From NCBI GenBank assembly GCA_937139495.1, contig CAKZQC010000008.1:1-64000 (forward strand): a DNA stretch of 64,000 bases. The letters are read 5' to 3'. The translations under genes and the position numbers were made by a program. The notes beneath the pieces are model-generated. The model was not told where the DNA came from and ran no database searches. It saw only the letters and a program-made list of their open reading frames with translations. The DNA is from an uncultured Saprospiraceae bacterium (lineage in GTDB: Bacteria; Bacteroidota; Bacteroidia; Chitinophagales; Saprospiraceae). Each line of letters begins with the position of its first letter. The stretch's first letter is position 1. Shown one piece after another: positions 6,624 through 13,938 of this stretch.

Positions 6624-8057
6624 CTATCCCAAATCACTTTCATTAAATTCAATACCTGAATTGCGCAATCGCTTGGCAATATCTGATAATTCCGACTTGA
6701 ATCGGCTATCATTTTCGAGCATATTTTCGATCGTTTTACAAGCGTGAATGACCGTACTGTGATCTCTTCCACCAAATGCGCCACCGATATGCTTAAGTGA
6801 TTTATTGCTCAACTGTTTAGCCAAATACATGGATACTTGTCGAGCTCGAACAATGAATTTTTTACGTGTTTTTTCTTTCAGTTTCTCCATCGGAATATCA
6901 TAATGTTCCGCTACCGTTTTCTGAATGTATTCTACCGTTATTTCGTTCGATATATTATCTATAAATTGACTGATTACTTCTTTAGCCAAATCAATATCAA
7001 TATTGCGCTGGTTGAGTGCCGCTTGTGCAATAATAGATATTAAAATCCCTTCCATTTCCCGAACATTTGTACGAACATTGTACGAAATAAATTCGAGTAC
7101 ATCGGGTGGCAAATCAACCCCATCAGAAGACATTTTTTGCTGAATAATCGCCATACGGGTTTCCAAGGAAGGAATTTGCAAATCTGCTGACAAGCCCCAC
7201 TTAAACCGAGAAATCAAACGATCCTCTATCCCTTTCATTTCCTTGGGAGGACGGTCAGAGGTCAATATCAATTGTTTACCACTTTGATGCAAGTGATTGA
7301 ATATCGAAAAGAAAATATCTTGTGTCTTGACTTTGTTCTCCAAAAACTGAATATCATCGACAATCAAGACATCGACCAACTGATAAAACTTAGCAAAATC
7401 ACTAATCGCATTATTGCGCAAAGCATCAATAAATTGGTTTGTAAATTTTTCGGAAGAAACATACAAAACGGTCTTATCCTCAAACATGCTTTTGACCTGA
7501 TTGCCAATCGCTTGTGCCAAGTGCGTTTTGCCTAATCCTACATTGCCAAAAATCATCAATGGATTAAAAGCGGTTTCACCAGGGCGTTTGGCAACTGCCA
7601 CGCCTGCCGCTCTCGCCAATCGATTACAATCACCCTCTATGTAATTATCAAAAATATACGTCGGGTTGAGTTGCGAATCAATTTTGAGCTTCTGAATCCC
7701 TGGTATCACGAAGGGATTTTTGATTTTATCAGGAGCTGTTTTATTATATTTACTGTTCGATTTATTAGTCGGGACAGCTATTTTGGTGCTACCTGGTTGA
7801 GGCGTCTGTTTGCGAGGCACCAAGTACTCGAGACGAGCTTCCTCCCCTATTTCTGCACGAATAGATTGCTTGAGTATATCTACATAATGCCCCTCCAAAA
7901 ATTCATAGAAAAATTTATTGGGTACTTGTATCGTCAATACGCTTCCCTCTAGACGTAGAGGCACGATAGGCTCAAACCAAGTCTTAAAACTCTGAGCGGT
8001 AACGTATTGCGTTATAATTTGTAAACAGTTATTCCAAACCTTGTTGTGGTCTGCCAT
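6624..8057 (-). CDS. dnaA: Chromosomal replication initiator DnaA
   Basis: DnaA binds DnaA boxes at oriC and melts the origin. The 477-residue product has all four domains. Domain I is at 1-80 (WNNCLQIITQYVTAQSFKTWF). A linker lies at 81-120. The AAA+ domain has Walker A GNVGLGKTH at 171-179 and Walker B LIVDDIQFL. The domain IV helix-turn-helix has the GGRDHSTVIHAC DNA-binding signature near 431-442. dnaN and other usual origin neighbours are not adjacent. I see no convincing cluster of TTATCCACA boxes in the flanks, so oriC is not placed here. Confidence 0.98.
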   Translation of the reverse strand: MADHNKVWNNCLQIITQYVTAQSFKTWFEPIVPLRLEGSVLTIQVPNKFFYEFLEGHYVDILKQSIRAEIGEEARLEYLVPRKQTPQPGSTKIAVPTNKSNSKYNKTAPDKIKNPFVIPGIQKLKIDSQLNPTYIFDNYIEGDCNRLARAAGVAVAKRPGETAFNPLMIFGNVGLGKTHLAQAIGNQVKSMFEDKTVLYVSSEKFTNQFIDALRNNAISDFAKFYQLVDVLIVDDIQFLENKVKTQDIFFSIFNHLHQSGKQLILTSDRPPKEMKGIEDRLISRFKWGLSADLQIPSLETRMAIIQQKMSSDGVDLPPDVLEFISYNVRTNVREMEGILISIIAQAALNQRNIDIDLAKEVISQFIDNISNEITVEYIQKTVAEHYDIPMEKLKEKTRKKFIVRARQVSMYLAKQLSNKSLKHIGGAFGGRDHSTVIHACKTIENMLENDSRFKSELSDIAKRLRNSGIEFNESDLG

Positions 8058-8083
8058 AGGTAGTGGTTCATTCTAGTAAATAA

Positions 8084-8122
8084 ACCGATGCAACCACATA
8101 GAGCGTGTGGGTGTACATCGGT
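8084..8122 (-). other. Imperfect inverted repeat in the dnaA 5' leader
   Basis: ACCGATGCAACCACA and TGTGGGTGTACATCGGT form an interrupted stem 27-65 nt upstream of the dnaA ATG. It may be a leader hairpin or a protein-binding site. The rest of the 271-nt gap is poly-A/T rich and carries no gene. Confidence 0.4.
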
Positions 8123-8328
8123 CTGCTAAGGTCGTAAAAAAAAATGGAAATCAACCCTAGTTTTTTTTTTTATAAACCCTTATTTTTTTTCGATTTCCGA
8201 ATATTTATTTTAAGCAAAAACGGGCTTTTTCGTTTTGGGTTATAATAGTTCTTTTTACGCTTGTTTTTTTGACTTTTCATTTACAAAATTCCTGCACTAT
8301 CAGCCAGCTTTTTTTGCACTAAATGTTA

Positions 8329-9282
8329 TTATTTCCCCACTACTGTATTATTGCACTGCACGCATTTTTTGCCAAAGTCTTTCTCAAAATAAACATCTAA
8401 ACGCCCCAATACCATTCCTGCCCAACCGACTTGCGTAATCAATACTTCTTGATTGGCTTTATTTGGCACAATAGTCGGCGTTTCCAAAAAAGTATGGGTA
8501 TGCCCTCCTATTATCAAATCAATGTGTTTGGTTTCTTTTGCCAATAGCAAATCACACATTTTATCTTCTGAATTACCCTTGGGTGTATAACCCAAATGCG
8601 ACAAACAAATGACGTAGTCACAGCCTTCGTCTTGTTTCAGTATTTGAGCATATTTATTGGCTTGCTCTACTGGATTGAGGTATTTTGTTTGTTTGAACAT
8701 TGCCGCAGGCACCAATCCTTCCAGCCCAATTCCTACGCCTAATATTCCTATTTTGAGGAGTCCTTTCTGGAATACTTGATAAGGTTTGGTGTCGTGTTCC
8801 ATGATGGTTTCCGAAAAATCATAGTTGCAATTAATCAACGGAAAATTTGCTTGTGCATTGAAGTGCTTGTGCAATCCATCAATACCGCCATCAAAATCGT
8901 GGTTGCCAATCGTCCCTGCATCATAACCCATTTTAGACATGAGTTTGATTTCTAGTTCGCCACCAAAATAATTAAAATAAGGTGTCCCCTGAAACATATC
9001 CCCTGCATCTAGCAACAAGACATTTTTTTCTTCTGCTCGAATTTTTTTGATCAAAGCGGCACGCTTAGCGATTCCTCCTCGTCCTTGATTTTTGCCGCCA
9101 TCTATCGGAAACGGCTCTATACGGCTGTGTACATCGTTGGTATGCAGAATAGTTAGCTTATGCAATTTGGCGTCTTCGTTCATAGCCTCCTTGGCATTTA
9201 CAAACTTAGGTAACATAGTAGTAGCTCCTGCTACAATTGCTGTTTTGCCGAGTTGTGTCAAAAAAGAACGTCTATTGTACAT
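8329..9282 (-). CDS. Secreted metallophosphatase (5'-nucleotidase N-domain type)
   Basis: From ATG 9282 the product has 317 residues. A twin-arginine-type leader (NRRSFLTQLGKTAIVAGATTM) suggests Tat export. The calcineurin-like fold shows all metal motifs: TNDVHSR (D-x-H), LLDAGDMFQG, GNHDFDGG, a later CLSHLG, and GGHTHTF. It matches the metallophosphatase half of UshA-type 5'-nucleotidases. The substrate-binding C-terminal half is missing, which is common in Bacteroidota, where the two halves are separate genes. An upstream TTG in frame lies inside the promoter box at 9316-9323, so it is rejected as a start. It probably releases phosphate from nucleotides in the periplasm. Confidence 0.88.
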   Translation of the reverse strand: MYNRRSFLTQLGKTAIVAGATTMLPKFVNAKEAMNEDAKLHKLTILHTNDVHSRIEPFPIDGGKNQGRGGIAKRAALIKKIRAEEKNVLLLDAGDMFQGTPYFNYFGGELEIKLMSKMGYDAGTIGNHDFDGGIDGLHKHFNAQANFPLINCNYDFSETIMEHDTKPYQVFQKGLLKIGILGVGIGLEGLVPAAMFKQTKYLNPVEQANKYAQILKQDEGCDYVICLSHLGYTPKGNSEDKMCDLLLAKETKHIDLIIGGHTHTFLETPTIVPNKANQEVLITQVGWAGMVLGRLDVYFEKDFGKKCVQCNNTVVGK

Positions 9283-9315
9283 ATCTTTTAGTAATTTGTG
9301 GTTTGAAATAGAATG

Positions 9316-9323
9316 CAAAGATA
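9316..9323 (-). promoter_or_regulatory. -7 box of the metallophosphatase gene
   Basis: Minus-strand TATCTTTG (TAnnTTTG consensus) ends 33 nt before the ATG at 9282. Confidence 0.65.
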
Positions 9324-9480
9324 CATAATTGTTGTTGATTCGCCCTATTCAGCATACTCGAATCAATTCTTGTATTCTATTGCCGAAGGCAATAATAAAC
9401 AAATTCCAAAAATAGATGTTACTACATGTAATTCTTAGCCACACTATTTTCCGTTGAGATTACCACTTTAAATATAACTA

Positions 9481-10110
9481 ATGAACTTAATAGAAAGCTT
9501 GCGTTGGCGCTATGCCACCAAAAAATTTGATGCGACCAAAAAAGTAAGTACCGAAGATTTGGCGGTTATTCAAGAAGCCATACAGCTCACCGCTACTTCT
9601 TATGGTTTGCAATTATTCAAAGTATTGATAGTAGAAAATAAAGAAACTAGAGCCAAATTGCAGCCTGTATCTTGGGGACAAACGCAGATTGTAGATGCTT
9701 CGCACTTGCTTGTTTTTTGCAATCACAAAAAGATTGAAGCTAGAAATATTGACAGTTTTGTCACTCTCAAAGCCAAAACTCAAGGTATTGCAGCCGAAAA
9801 CCTACAAGGATATGCCAACTTCATGCACAGCAAACTAGCCGAAAAAACTCCTAGCGAAATAGAAAACTGGACAGCTAAGCAGGTTTATATTGCCTTAGGC
9901 AATGCCATGGCTGCTTGTGGCGAACTAAAAATAGATGCTTGCCCAATCGAAGGTTTTCAACCTGACCAATACACCGAAATACTCGAACTAGAAGATAAAA
10001 ACCTACAGCCTGCCGTAGTATTAGCCGTAGGCTATCGCTCTGCCGAAGACGGCACGGCTTCCGCCCCTAAAGTACGTCGTTCTATCGACGAGCTTTTTGA
10101 GACGGTTTAG
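9481..10110 (+). CDS. NAD(P)H-dependent nitroreductase-family oxidoreductase
   Basis: The 209-residue product matches the NfsB/Nfs1-like FMN flavoprotein group. It begins LIESLRWRYATKKFDATKKVS (phosphate-contacting R-x-A-x-K-x-F-D). It continues with TATSYGLQLFKVLIV, then KQVYIALGNAMAACGELKIDACPIEGF (FMN-isoalloxazine loop) and a VLAVGYRSAED near-C-terminal motif. Such enzymes reduce nitroaromatics, quinones or flavins with NAD(P)H. The natural substrate is not evident. It is monocistronic with a strong terminator. Confidence 0.9.
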   Translation: MNLIESLRWRYATKKFDATKKVSTEDLAVIQEAIQLTATSYGLQLFKVLIVENKETRAKLQPVSWGQTQIVDASHLLVFCNHKKIEARNIDSFVTLKAKTQGIAAENLQGYANFMHSKLAEKTPSEIENWTAKQVYIALGNAMAACGELKIDACPIEGFQPDQYTEILELEDKNLQPAVVLAVGYRSAEDGTASAPKVRRSIDELFETV

Positions 10111-10136
10111 TAGCATCGCTACTACCAAAAACTATA

Positions 10137-10180
10137 AATAGGCGTATCGCTCCTGCTGGAATGATACGCCTATTATTTTT
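10137..10180 (+). terminator. Terminator after the nitroreductase gene
   Basis: AATAGGCGTATC and GATACGCCTATT form a perfect 12-bp stem followed by ATTTTT. Confidence 0.85.
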
Positions 10181-10197
10181 AGAGCTTACTTCACTAC

Positions 10198-11610
10198 TTA
10201 TTTGCTCAATACTATTTTTTCATTAATCAAACCTTCCAAGGTCTGTACTTTCAAGAAGTACACACCATTCGTCAAATCACCCAAATCAATTGCCTGCTCT
10301 TCGTTGAGTTGTGCTGACTGTACTACTTGTCCTGCGGTATTGAATATTTCCATCGCTCCTGATATGGGGCGGTCTAGTTGGATATAGCCTGTAGTAGGGT
10401 TAGGAGAGATAGTTAAGTTTATTTTTTGCTGTTTTTGTAGTTGAGGTAAGGCGGTAATCGTAAGGTTTTCAAAATAACGCATGGTGTCCTTTCTATCTCG
10501 ATATATAGCTGTTCTTAAATCTAAACTATATCCAAACAAATCTAAATCGCCATCATCATTAATATCTACTAATTGGACATCACTGCTAATTCCTGTATTA
10601 TTTAGATTACGGAAAGGATTGGCAGGATTGCTGTAGGCTAATCTAGTTGTATATAAGGGATTAGCGGCACTTCCTTCGTTTTCATAATAATACTCATCTA
10701 AGAGTATATCCAAATCATTGTCATTATCTGCATCTATAAATTGCATTTCACCTCTAAAAGTAGCCCCACCTGGTATCGTATCTTGGAAAGGAGTGTTGGC
10801 TTGATCCAAGTCAAAATTTGGACTAGTGCTACTACCATTATTTTTGAAATAAAGGTAAGCTGCTCCAGCTGTAATACTAACATAGTAAAATAAATCTAAG
10901 TCGCCATCCATATCTATATCTATGAAAGTAGAGCCTTTGTTAGCGGTATTTACATTCGGGAATTGTGGATACAGCGAGTTGATTGTATCCAAAGGATTCG
11001 CCGTTCCTGTTCGCTGAGTAAAAGAAGGGTTGATTGAATCGCCTGTATTCTCAAAGTAACTAATTGATTCTCCTGTTGTAGCCAAATACGGGTCTAAAGT
11101 ACTTGCAAAACAATCCAAGTCCCCATCTCCATCTACGTCTACAAAAGAAGGATATTCTATATTGACATTCAAAAATAATTTATTTCGTCTCGTATAGACC
11201 GTACTATCAGCTGCTCCTGTATTTTCGTAATAGACATTCTCATTCGTGAAATAGTTATAATAAAAACCAACCACATCCAAATCGCCATCAGCATCCAAAT
11301 CTACAAAATCAATTGGACAGCGACTGAGCGTGTCATCTACGTTCAGCGGATTAGCCGTACCCGTATTCTCCATGAATAGTATAGGATTCACTTGCCCAGC
11401 AGCAGGTGTAGCCATACCGACGCCAGTCACGACAGCAGCAGCCATACCGAGTTTTTTGAGCTGTAGTGTATAAGAAGCGAGCTTATCGAGCAGTTGGCTT
11501 TGCTTGTATTGTGTGTATTGGTAGAATTTGCCTGATTGATAGGCTTTTTGGAGCTTTTGGGTGAGTTTGGTGTATTGTTTTTGTAAGTACGTTGGGTTTG
11601 TTTGTTGCAT
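10198..11610 (-). CDS. FG-GAP/VCBS-repeat protein with T9SS sorting domain
   Basis: The 470-residue product is predicted to be a surface-exposed or secreted beta-propeller. Five calcium-binding DxDxDGDxD repeats are visible: DLDADGDLD, DVDGDGDLD, DIDMDGDLD, DADNDNDLD and DINDDGDLD. Residues about 400-470 form a T9SS C-terminal domain (SPNPTTGYIQLD, then GVYFLKVQT and KIVLSK). The N-terminus is unusual. About 54 charged, helical residues rich in Lys, Gln and Tyr come before the hydrophobic LGMAAAVVTGVGMATPAAG segment, so export uses an extended leader. A consensus promoter lies 41-48 nt upstream. The target ligand is unknown. Confidence 0.85.
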   Translation of the reverse strand: MQQTNPTYLQKQYTKLTQKLQKAYQSGKFYQYTQYKQSQLLDKLASYTLQLKKLGMAAAVVTGVGMATPAAGQVNPILFMENTGTANPLNVDDTLSRCPIDFVDLDADGDLDVVGFYYNYFTNENVYYENTGAADSTVYTRRNKLFLNVNIEYPSFVDVDGDGDLDCFASTLDPYLATTGESISYFENTGDSINPSFTQRTGTANPLDTINSLYPQFPNVNTANKGSTFIDIDMDGDLDLFYYVSITAGAAYLYFKNNGSSTSPNFDLDQANTPFQDTIPGGATFRGEMQFIDADNDNDLDILLDEYYYENEGSAANPLYTTRLAYSNPANPFRNLNNTGISSDVQLVDINDDGDLDLFGYSLDLRTAIYRDRKDTMRYFENLTITALPQLQKQQKINLTISPNPTTGYIQLDRPISGAMEIFNTAGQVVQSAQLNEEQAIDLGDLTNGVYFLKVQTLEGLINEKIVLSK

Positions 11611-11650
11611 TTTTATTTATTTTTTGGTTTATACAGTTTGATTATTGCTA

Positions 11651-11658
11651 CAAAGCTA
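11651..11658 (-). promoter_or_regulatory. -7 box of the FG-GAP protein gene
   Basis: Minus-strand TAGCTTTG fits TAnnTTTG. A TTTG (minus strand) about 14 nt further upstream fits the -33 element. Confidence 0.6.
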
Positions 11659-11730
11659 AATAAAAAAAAAACAAAATTGTTACTTATCGGACAATAAAAG
11701 ACACCTCTACTCAACTTATTTCTACTCCAT

Positions 11731-12405
11731 CTAACTATTCAGCGTTTCAATCAATTCTATGGCAACTTCATTGAGTTGATTTATTGCCACCGGAATATTC
11801 CAATTATCTTTATTGCGTGGCTCTACATAATTGGAAATAGAGCGAATTTGCAAATAATTGGTTTGGGTCATTTGACAAGCATAAGCAAAAGCTGCTCCTT
11901 CCATACTTTCGGTCGCTGCTGCTGGGTATTTGGCTTTTATTTTGGCGATAGAGTCGGCTGTTCCGTGCACTTTATTGACCGTAATCCCTTTTACTGCCTT
12001 CAAAAAACTACTTGGATTAGCAAGCTGCAATTCGCCATTCTGATAAGGATATTCATTGGCGGCAGCCAATCCCATCTCAAATACATCGGTAAAATCTCCA
12101 TTAGATTCCTCTACGCCAATATCTGCCATACGGTCGCCTATTACTTGTACGACTTCGCCTATTGCTAGACTTTCGTCCAATGCTCCTGCTATACCCAAAT
12201 TGATCGCTAAATCTGTCGGGATACTCGACAAAAAAGTAGCAACATGAAAGGTCGTTTGTACCGCTCCTACTCCTGTCACTACAATACGTATATCGAGCTT
12301 ATTATTAAAAAAACGAATGCCTTCTTTTTGCTTAAAATTTGCCTTGAGGTAATCCAATAGAGGCAATATCTCAAAGGTGGTCGCACTGACTATTAATAGA
12401 TTCAT
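11731..12405 (-). CDS. mqnB: Futalosine hydrolase
   Basis: This enzyme splits futalosine into hypoxanthine and dehypoxanthine futalosine in the alternative menaquinone pathway. The 224-residue product is a purine-nucleoside-phosphorylase/MTAN-fold protein: LIVSATTFEILPL at the start, VVTGVGAVQTTFH, AINLGIAGAL, EVVQVIGDRMADIGVEE, and the catalytic-site ATESMEGAAFAYAC near 165-178, ending with an IRSISNYVEPRNK motif. MTAN (mtnN) is the nearest alternative, but the SISNYVEPRNKDNW ending and GDRMADIG pattern fit MqnB. The UbiD-type decarboxylase at 27296-29131 may serve the same pathway. Confidence 0.88.
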   Translation of the reverse strand: MNLLIVSATTFEILPLLDYLKANFKQKEGIRFFNNKLDIRIVVTGVGAVQTTFHVATFLSSIPTDLAINLGIAGALDESLAIGEVVQVIGDRMADIGVEESNGDFTDVFEMGLAAANEYPYQNGELQLANPSSFLKAVKGITVNKVHGTADSIAKIKAKYPAAATESMEGAAFAYACQMTQTNYLQIRSISNYVEPRNKDNWNIPVAINQLNEVAIELIETLNS

Positions 12406-12429
12406 AATTAGTATTTTTTGTACATTGAA

Positions 12430-13374
12430 TTAGGTATTGTGTTGCATCTTCCAATTTTTTAGCACAACAGGCTTGTTTTTTTTAGAGATTAAAATAGTGT
12501 CATTTCCTCCTTCAATTGTACCACCTTTATATTTAAGTGTTATTCTATCAATAATCGAGTAAGACCAGCTATCAAAACTTTCATTTATTAGACCATCTTT
12601 ACTTTGAGGATAATTCTTATAAACCCGCTTATTAAATAATCCAGAGCCTAATACATTTATTAGAGCCTTCTCTGCATCATAATATATATTTGCTGTTTTA
12701 GGTGAGTTTTTTATTCGTTCTTGATAATCTAAATTTAATGTTTCATGTCCACCTCTATAATCATATGTATCTGAGACTCTGAAAAATAGAACCATTAACT
12801 CTTCTGACAGTTTCACTGATTGTGTATCTGATGATTCTTCAGTCAATATTCTTTGTAAGTTTTCATGTTTTGCTAGTCTTTTCCAAATATTCTGAATAAC
12901 AGCTTCTCCAACATATTTCACTTCATAAATGGTAAACGCTCTAACATCTCCACTAATTTTGCAATCTATTTTTTCAGATAAAAACAACGTAAGTATTGTA
13001 TCAGGAGTAAACCATTTTATTACCTTCTGTTCTCCTTTTTTACATGTGAAAAAATAAATATCTTGATGTTGACTCCTGTCAGAATTATAGCCTACTTCAA
13101 TCTCTAGATTCTCATCATTTATCACTTCTTCTTGATATATCGGTAATGTGCAGTATATTTCTTTTCTAGTAAGAGGCTGGACAATTTTGAACGTTATTGT
13201 ATTTTTTATTTTCTCTAAATTAGAAAAAAAAAGAACTGGTCTTTTTGTTATTAAATACAAAGAAGAATCTTGCAAAACTCTATGTAATTCGGAATCAGAT
13301 TTATGTTTATTTAAGTTCTCCACACTAATTGGTTCAAGAGCTAACTCAAGATTACTTTGGAATAATAATTTCAT
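12430..13374 (-). CDS. Unknown protein with a possible GIY-YIG-like core
   Basis: I do not recognise this 314-residue soluble protein with confidence. It has no signal peptide. The DNA is noticeably more AT-rich than its neighbours, with many ATA, AAA and TTA codons, which hints at horizontal acquisition. At about 155-180 the string VKYVGEAVIQNIWKRLAKHENL resembles the YVG...R...H core of GIY-YIG nucleases. At about 235-260 AEKALINVLGSGLFNKRVYKNY resembles the Glu and Asn region that closes such folds. A canonical GIY is absent. It follows mqnB's start by 24 nt in the same direction but probably is not functionally linked. Confidence 0.6.
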   Translation of the reverse strand: MKLLFQSNLELALEPISVENLNKHKSDSELHRVLQDSSLYLITKRPVLFFSNLEKIKNTITFKIVQPLTRKEIYCTLPIYQEEVINDENLEIEVGYNSDRSQHQDIYFFTCKKGEQKVIKWFTPDTILTLFLSEKIDCKISGDVRAFTIYEVKYVGEAVIQNIWKRLAKHENLQRILTEESSDTQSVKLSEELMVLFFRVSDTYDYRGGHETLNLDYQERIKNSPKTANIYYDAEKALINVLGSGLFNKRVYKNYPQSKDGLINESFDSWSYSIIDRITLKYKGGTIEGGNDTILISKKNKPVVLKNWKMQHNT

Positions 13375-13424
13375 TTTTTGTTATTTCTAATTAATCTAAT
13401 TATTTACAGTATAGACATTACATC

Positions 13425-13796
13425 TCAATGAAACCAAACCTTCGTTTTATCGGTTGGGTCGCCGTTATAATTAAACAAAATCTCACTGCCTGCTGGAATA
13501 TCTTCTAAGGCATATATCGTCAAGGTCTGAAATTCAAAATCGGCTTCATATTCCGCATTGGGCGTATAGCTGTGATTGTACAAACTGCCGTTGCCCAAGG
13601 CAATCGCACCTGCTTCGTCTATCCAATCAAAATAATAATTGTATAATTCTGTTTGTTTCAACTGCTTCATCTGATTGGCTGGCACTACGACCACAGGACA
13701 AATTTCAATGACACTATTGGCGGTAATATCTTCCGCACAAAACATTCCTCGACCGCCCAATGGGCTAGTATTGCTATATAAACTAGGTATCTGCAT
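13425..13796 (-). CDS. SET-domain protein
   Basis: The 123-residue product is a minimal SET domain, the fold of lysine methyltransferases. The N-terminal G-G-R-G-M-F-C-A-E-D-I turn, the central SLYNHSYTPNAEYE (the pseudoknot NHS..PN motif, about 78-91) and the C-terminal GSEILFNYNG motif are all present. No pre-SET or post-SET zinc region is seen, and the C-terminal catalytic Tyr context (LFNYNGD) is retained. Bacterial single-domain SET proteins of this type are mostly uncharacterised. The substrate is unknown. Two palindromic repeats lie just upstream (13847-13917). Confidence 0.88.
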   Translation of the reverse strand: MQIPSLYSNTSPLGGRGMFCAEDITANSVIEICPVVVVPANQMKQLKQTELYNYYFDWIDEAGAIALGNGSLYNHSYTPNAEYEADFEFQTLTIYALEDIPAGSEILFNYNGDPTDKTKVWFH

Positions 13797-13846
13797 TATT
13801 TTTTTTATTAGATTTTATCTAATTCTATACATTTTAAAAGCCGTGC

Positions 13847-13917
13847 GGGCGAATGCAATTCGCCCCAACCCAACAGAAACGCTCCGATAGAGCCGTACGG
13901 GCGAATTGCATTCGCCC
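13847..13917. repeat. Two copies of the GGGCGAAT...ATTCGCCC palindrome
   Basis: Palindromes occupy 13847-13865 and 13899-13917, each preceded by CCGT(A/G)C. The same family recurs at 48307-48326, 48364-48383, 48424-48443 and 55938-55957. Confidence 0.85.
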
Positions 13918-13938
13918 TCCATCATAATTGGAAAAATT

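Noticed and set aside
8058-8328. Possible oriC beside dnaA
   Set aside because: The gap is AT-rich and has poly-T runs, but no cluster of TTATCCACA-type DnaA boxes is visible, and dnaN or other typical origin neighbours are absent.
9283-9318. TTG start of the metallophosphatase
   Set aside because: The TTG lies inside the TATCTTTG promoter box, so it would not be in the mRNA. The ATG at 9282 begins a good Tat-type leader.
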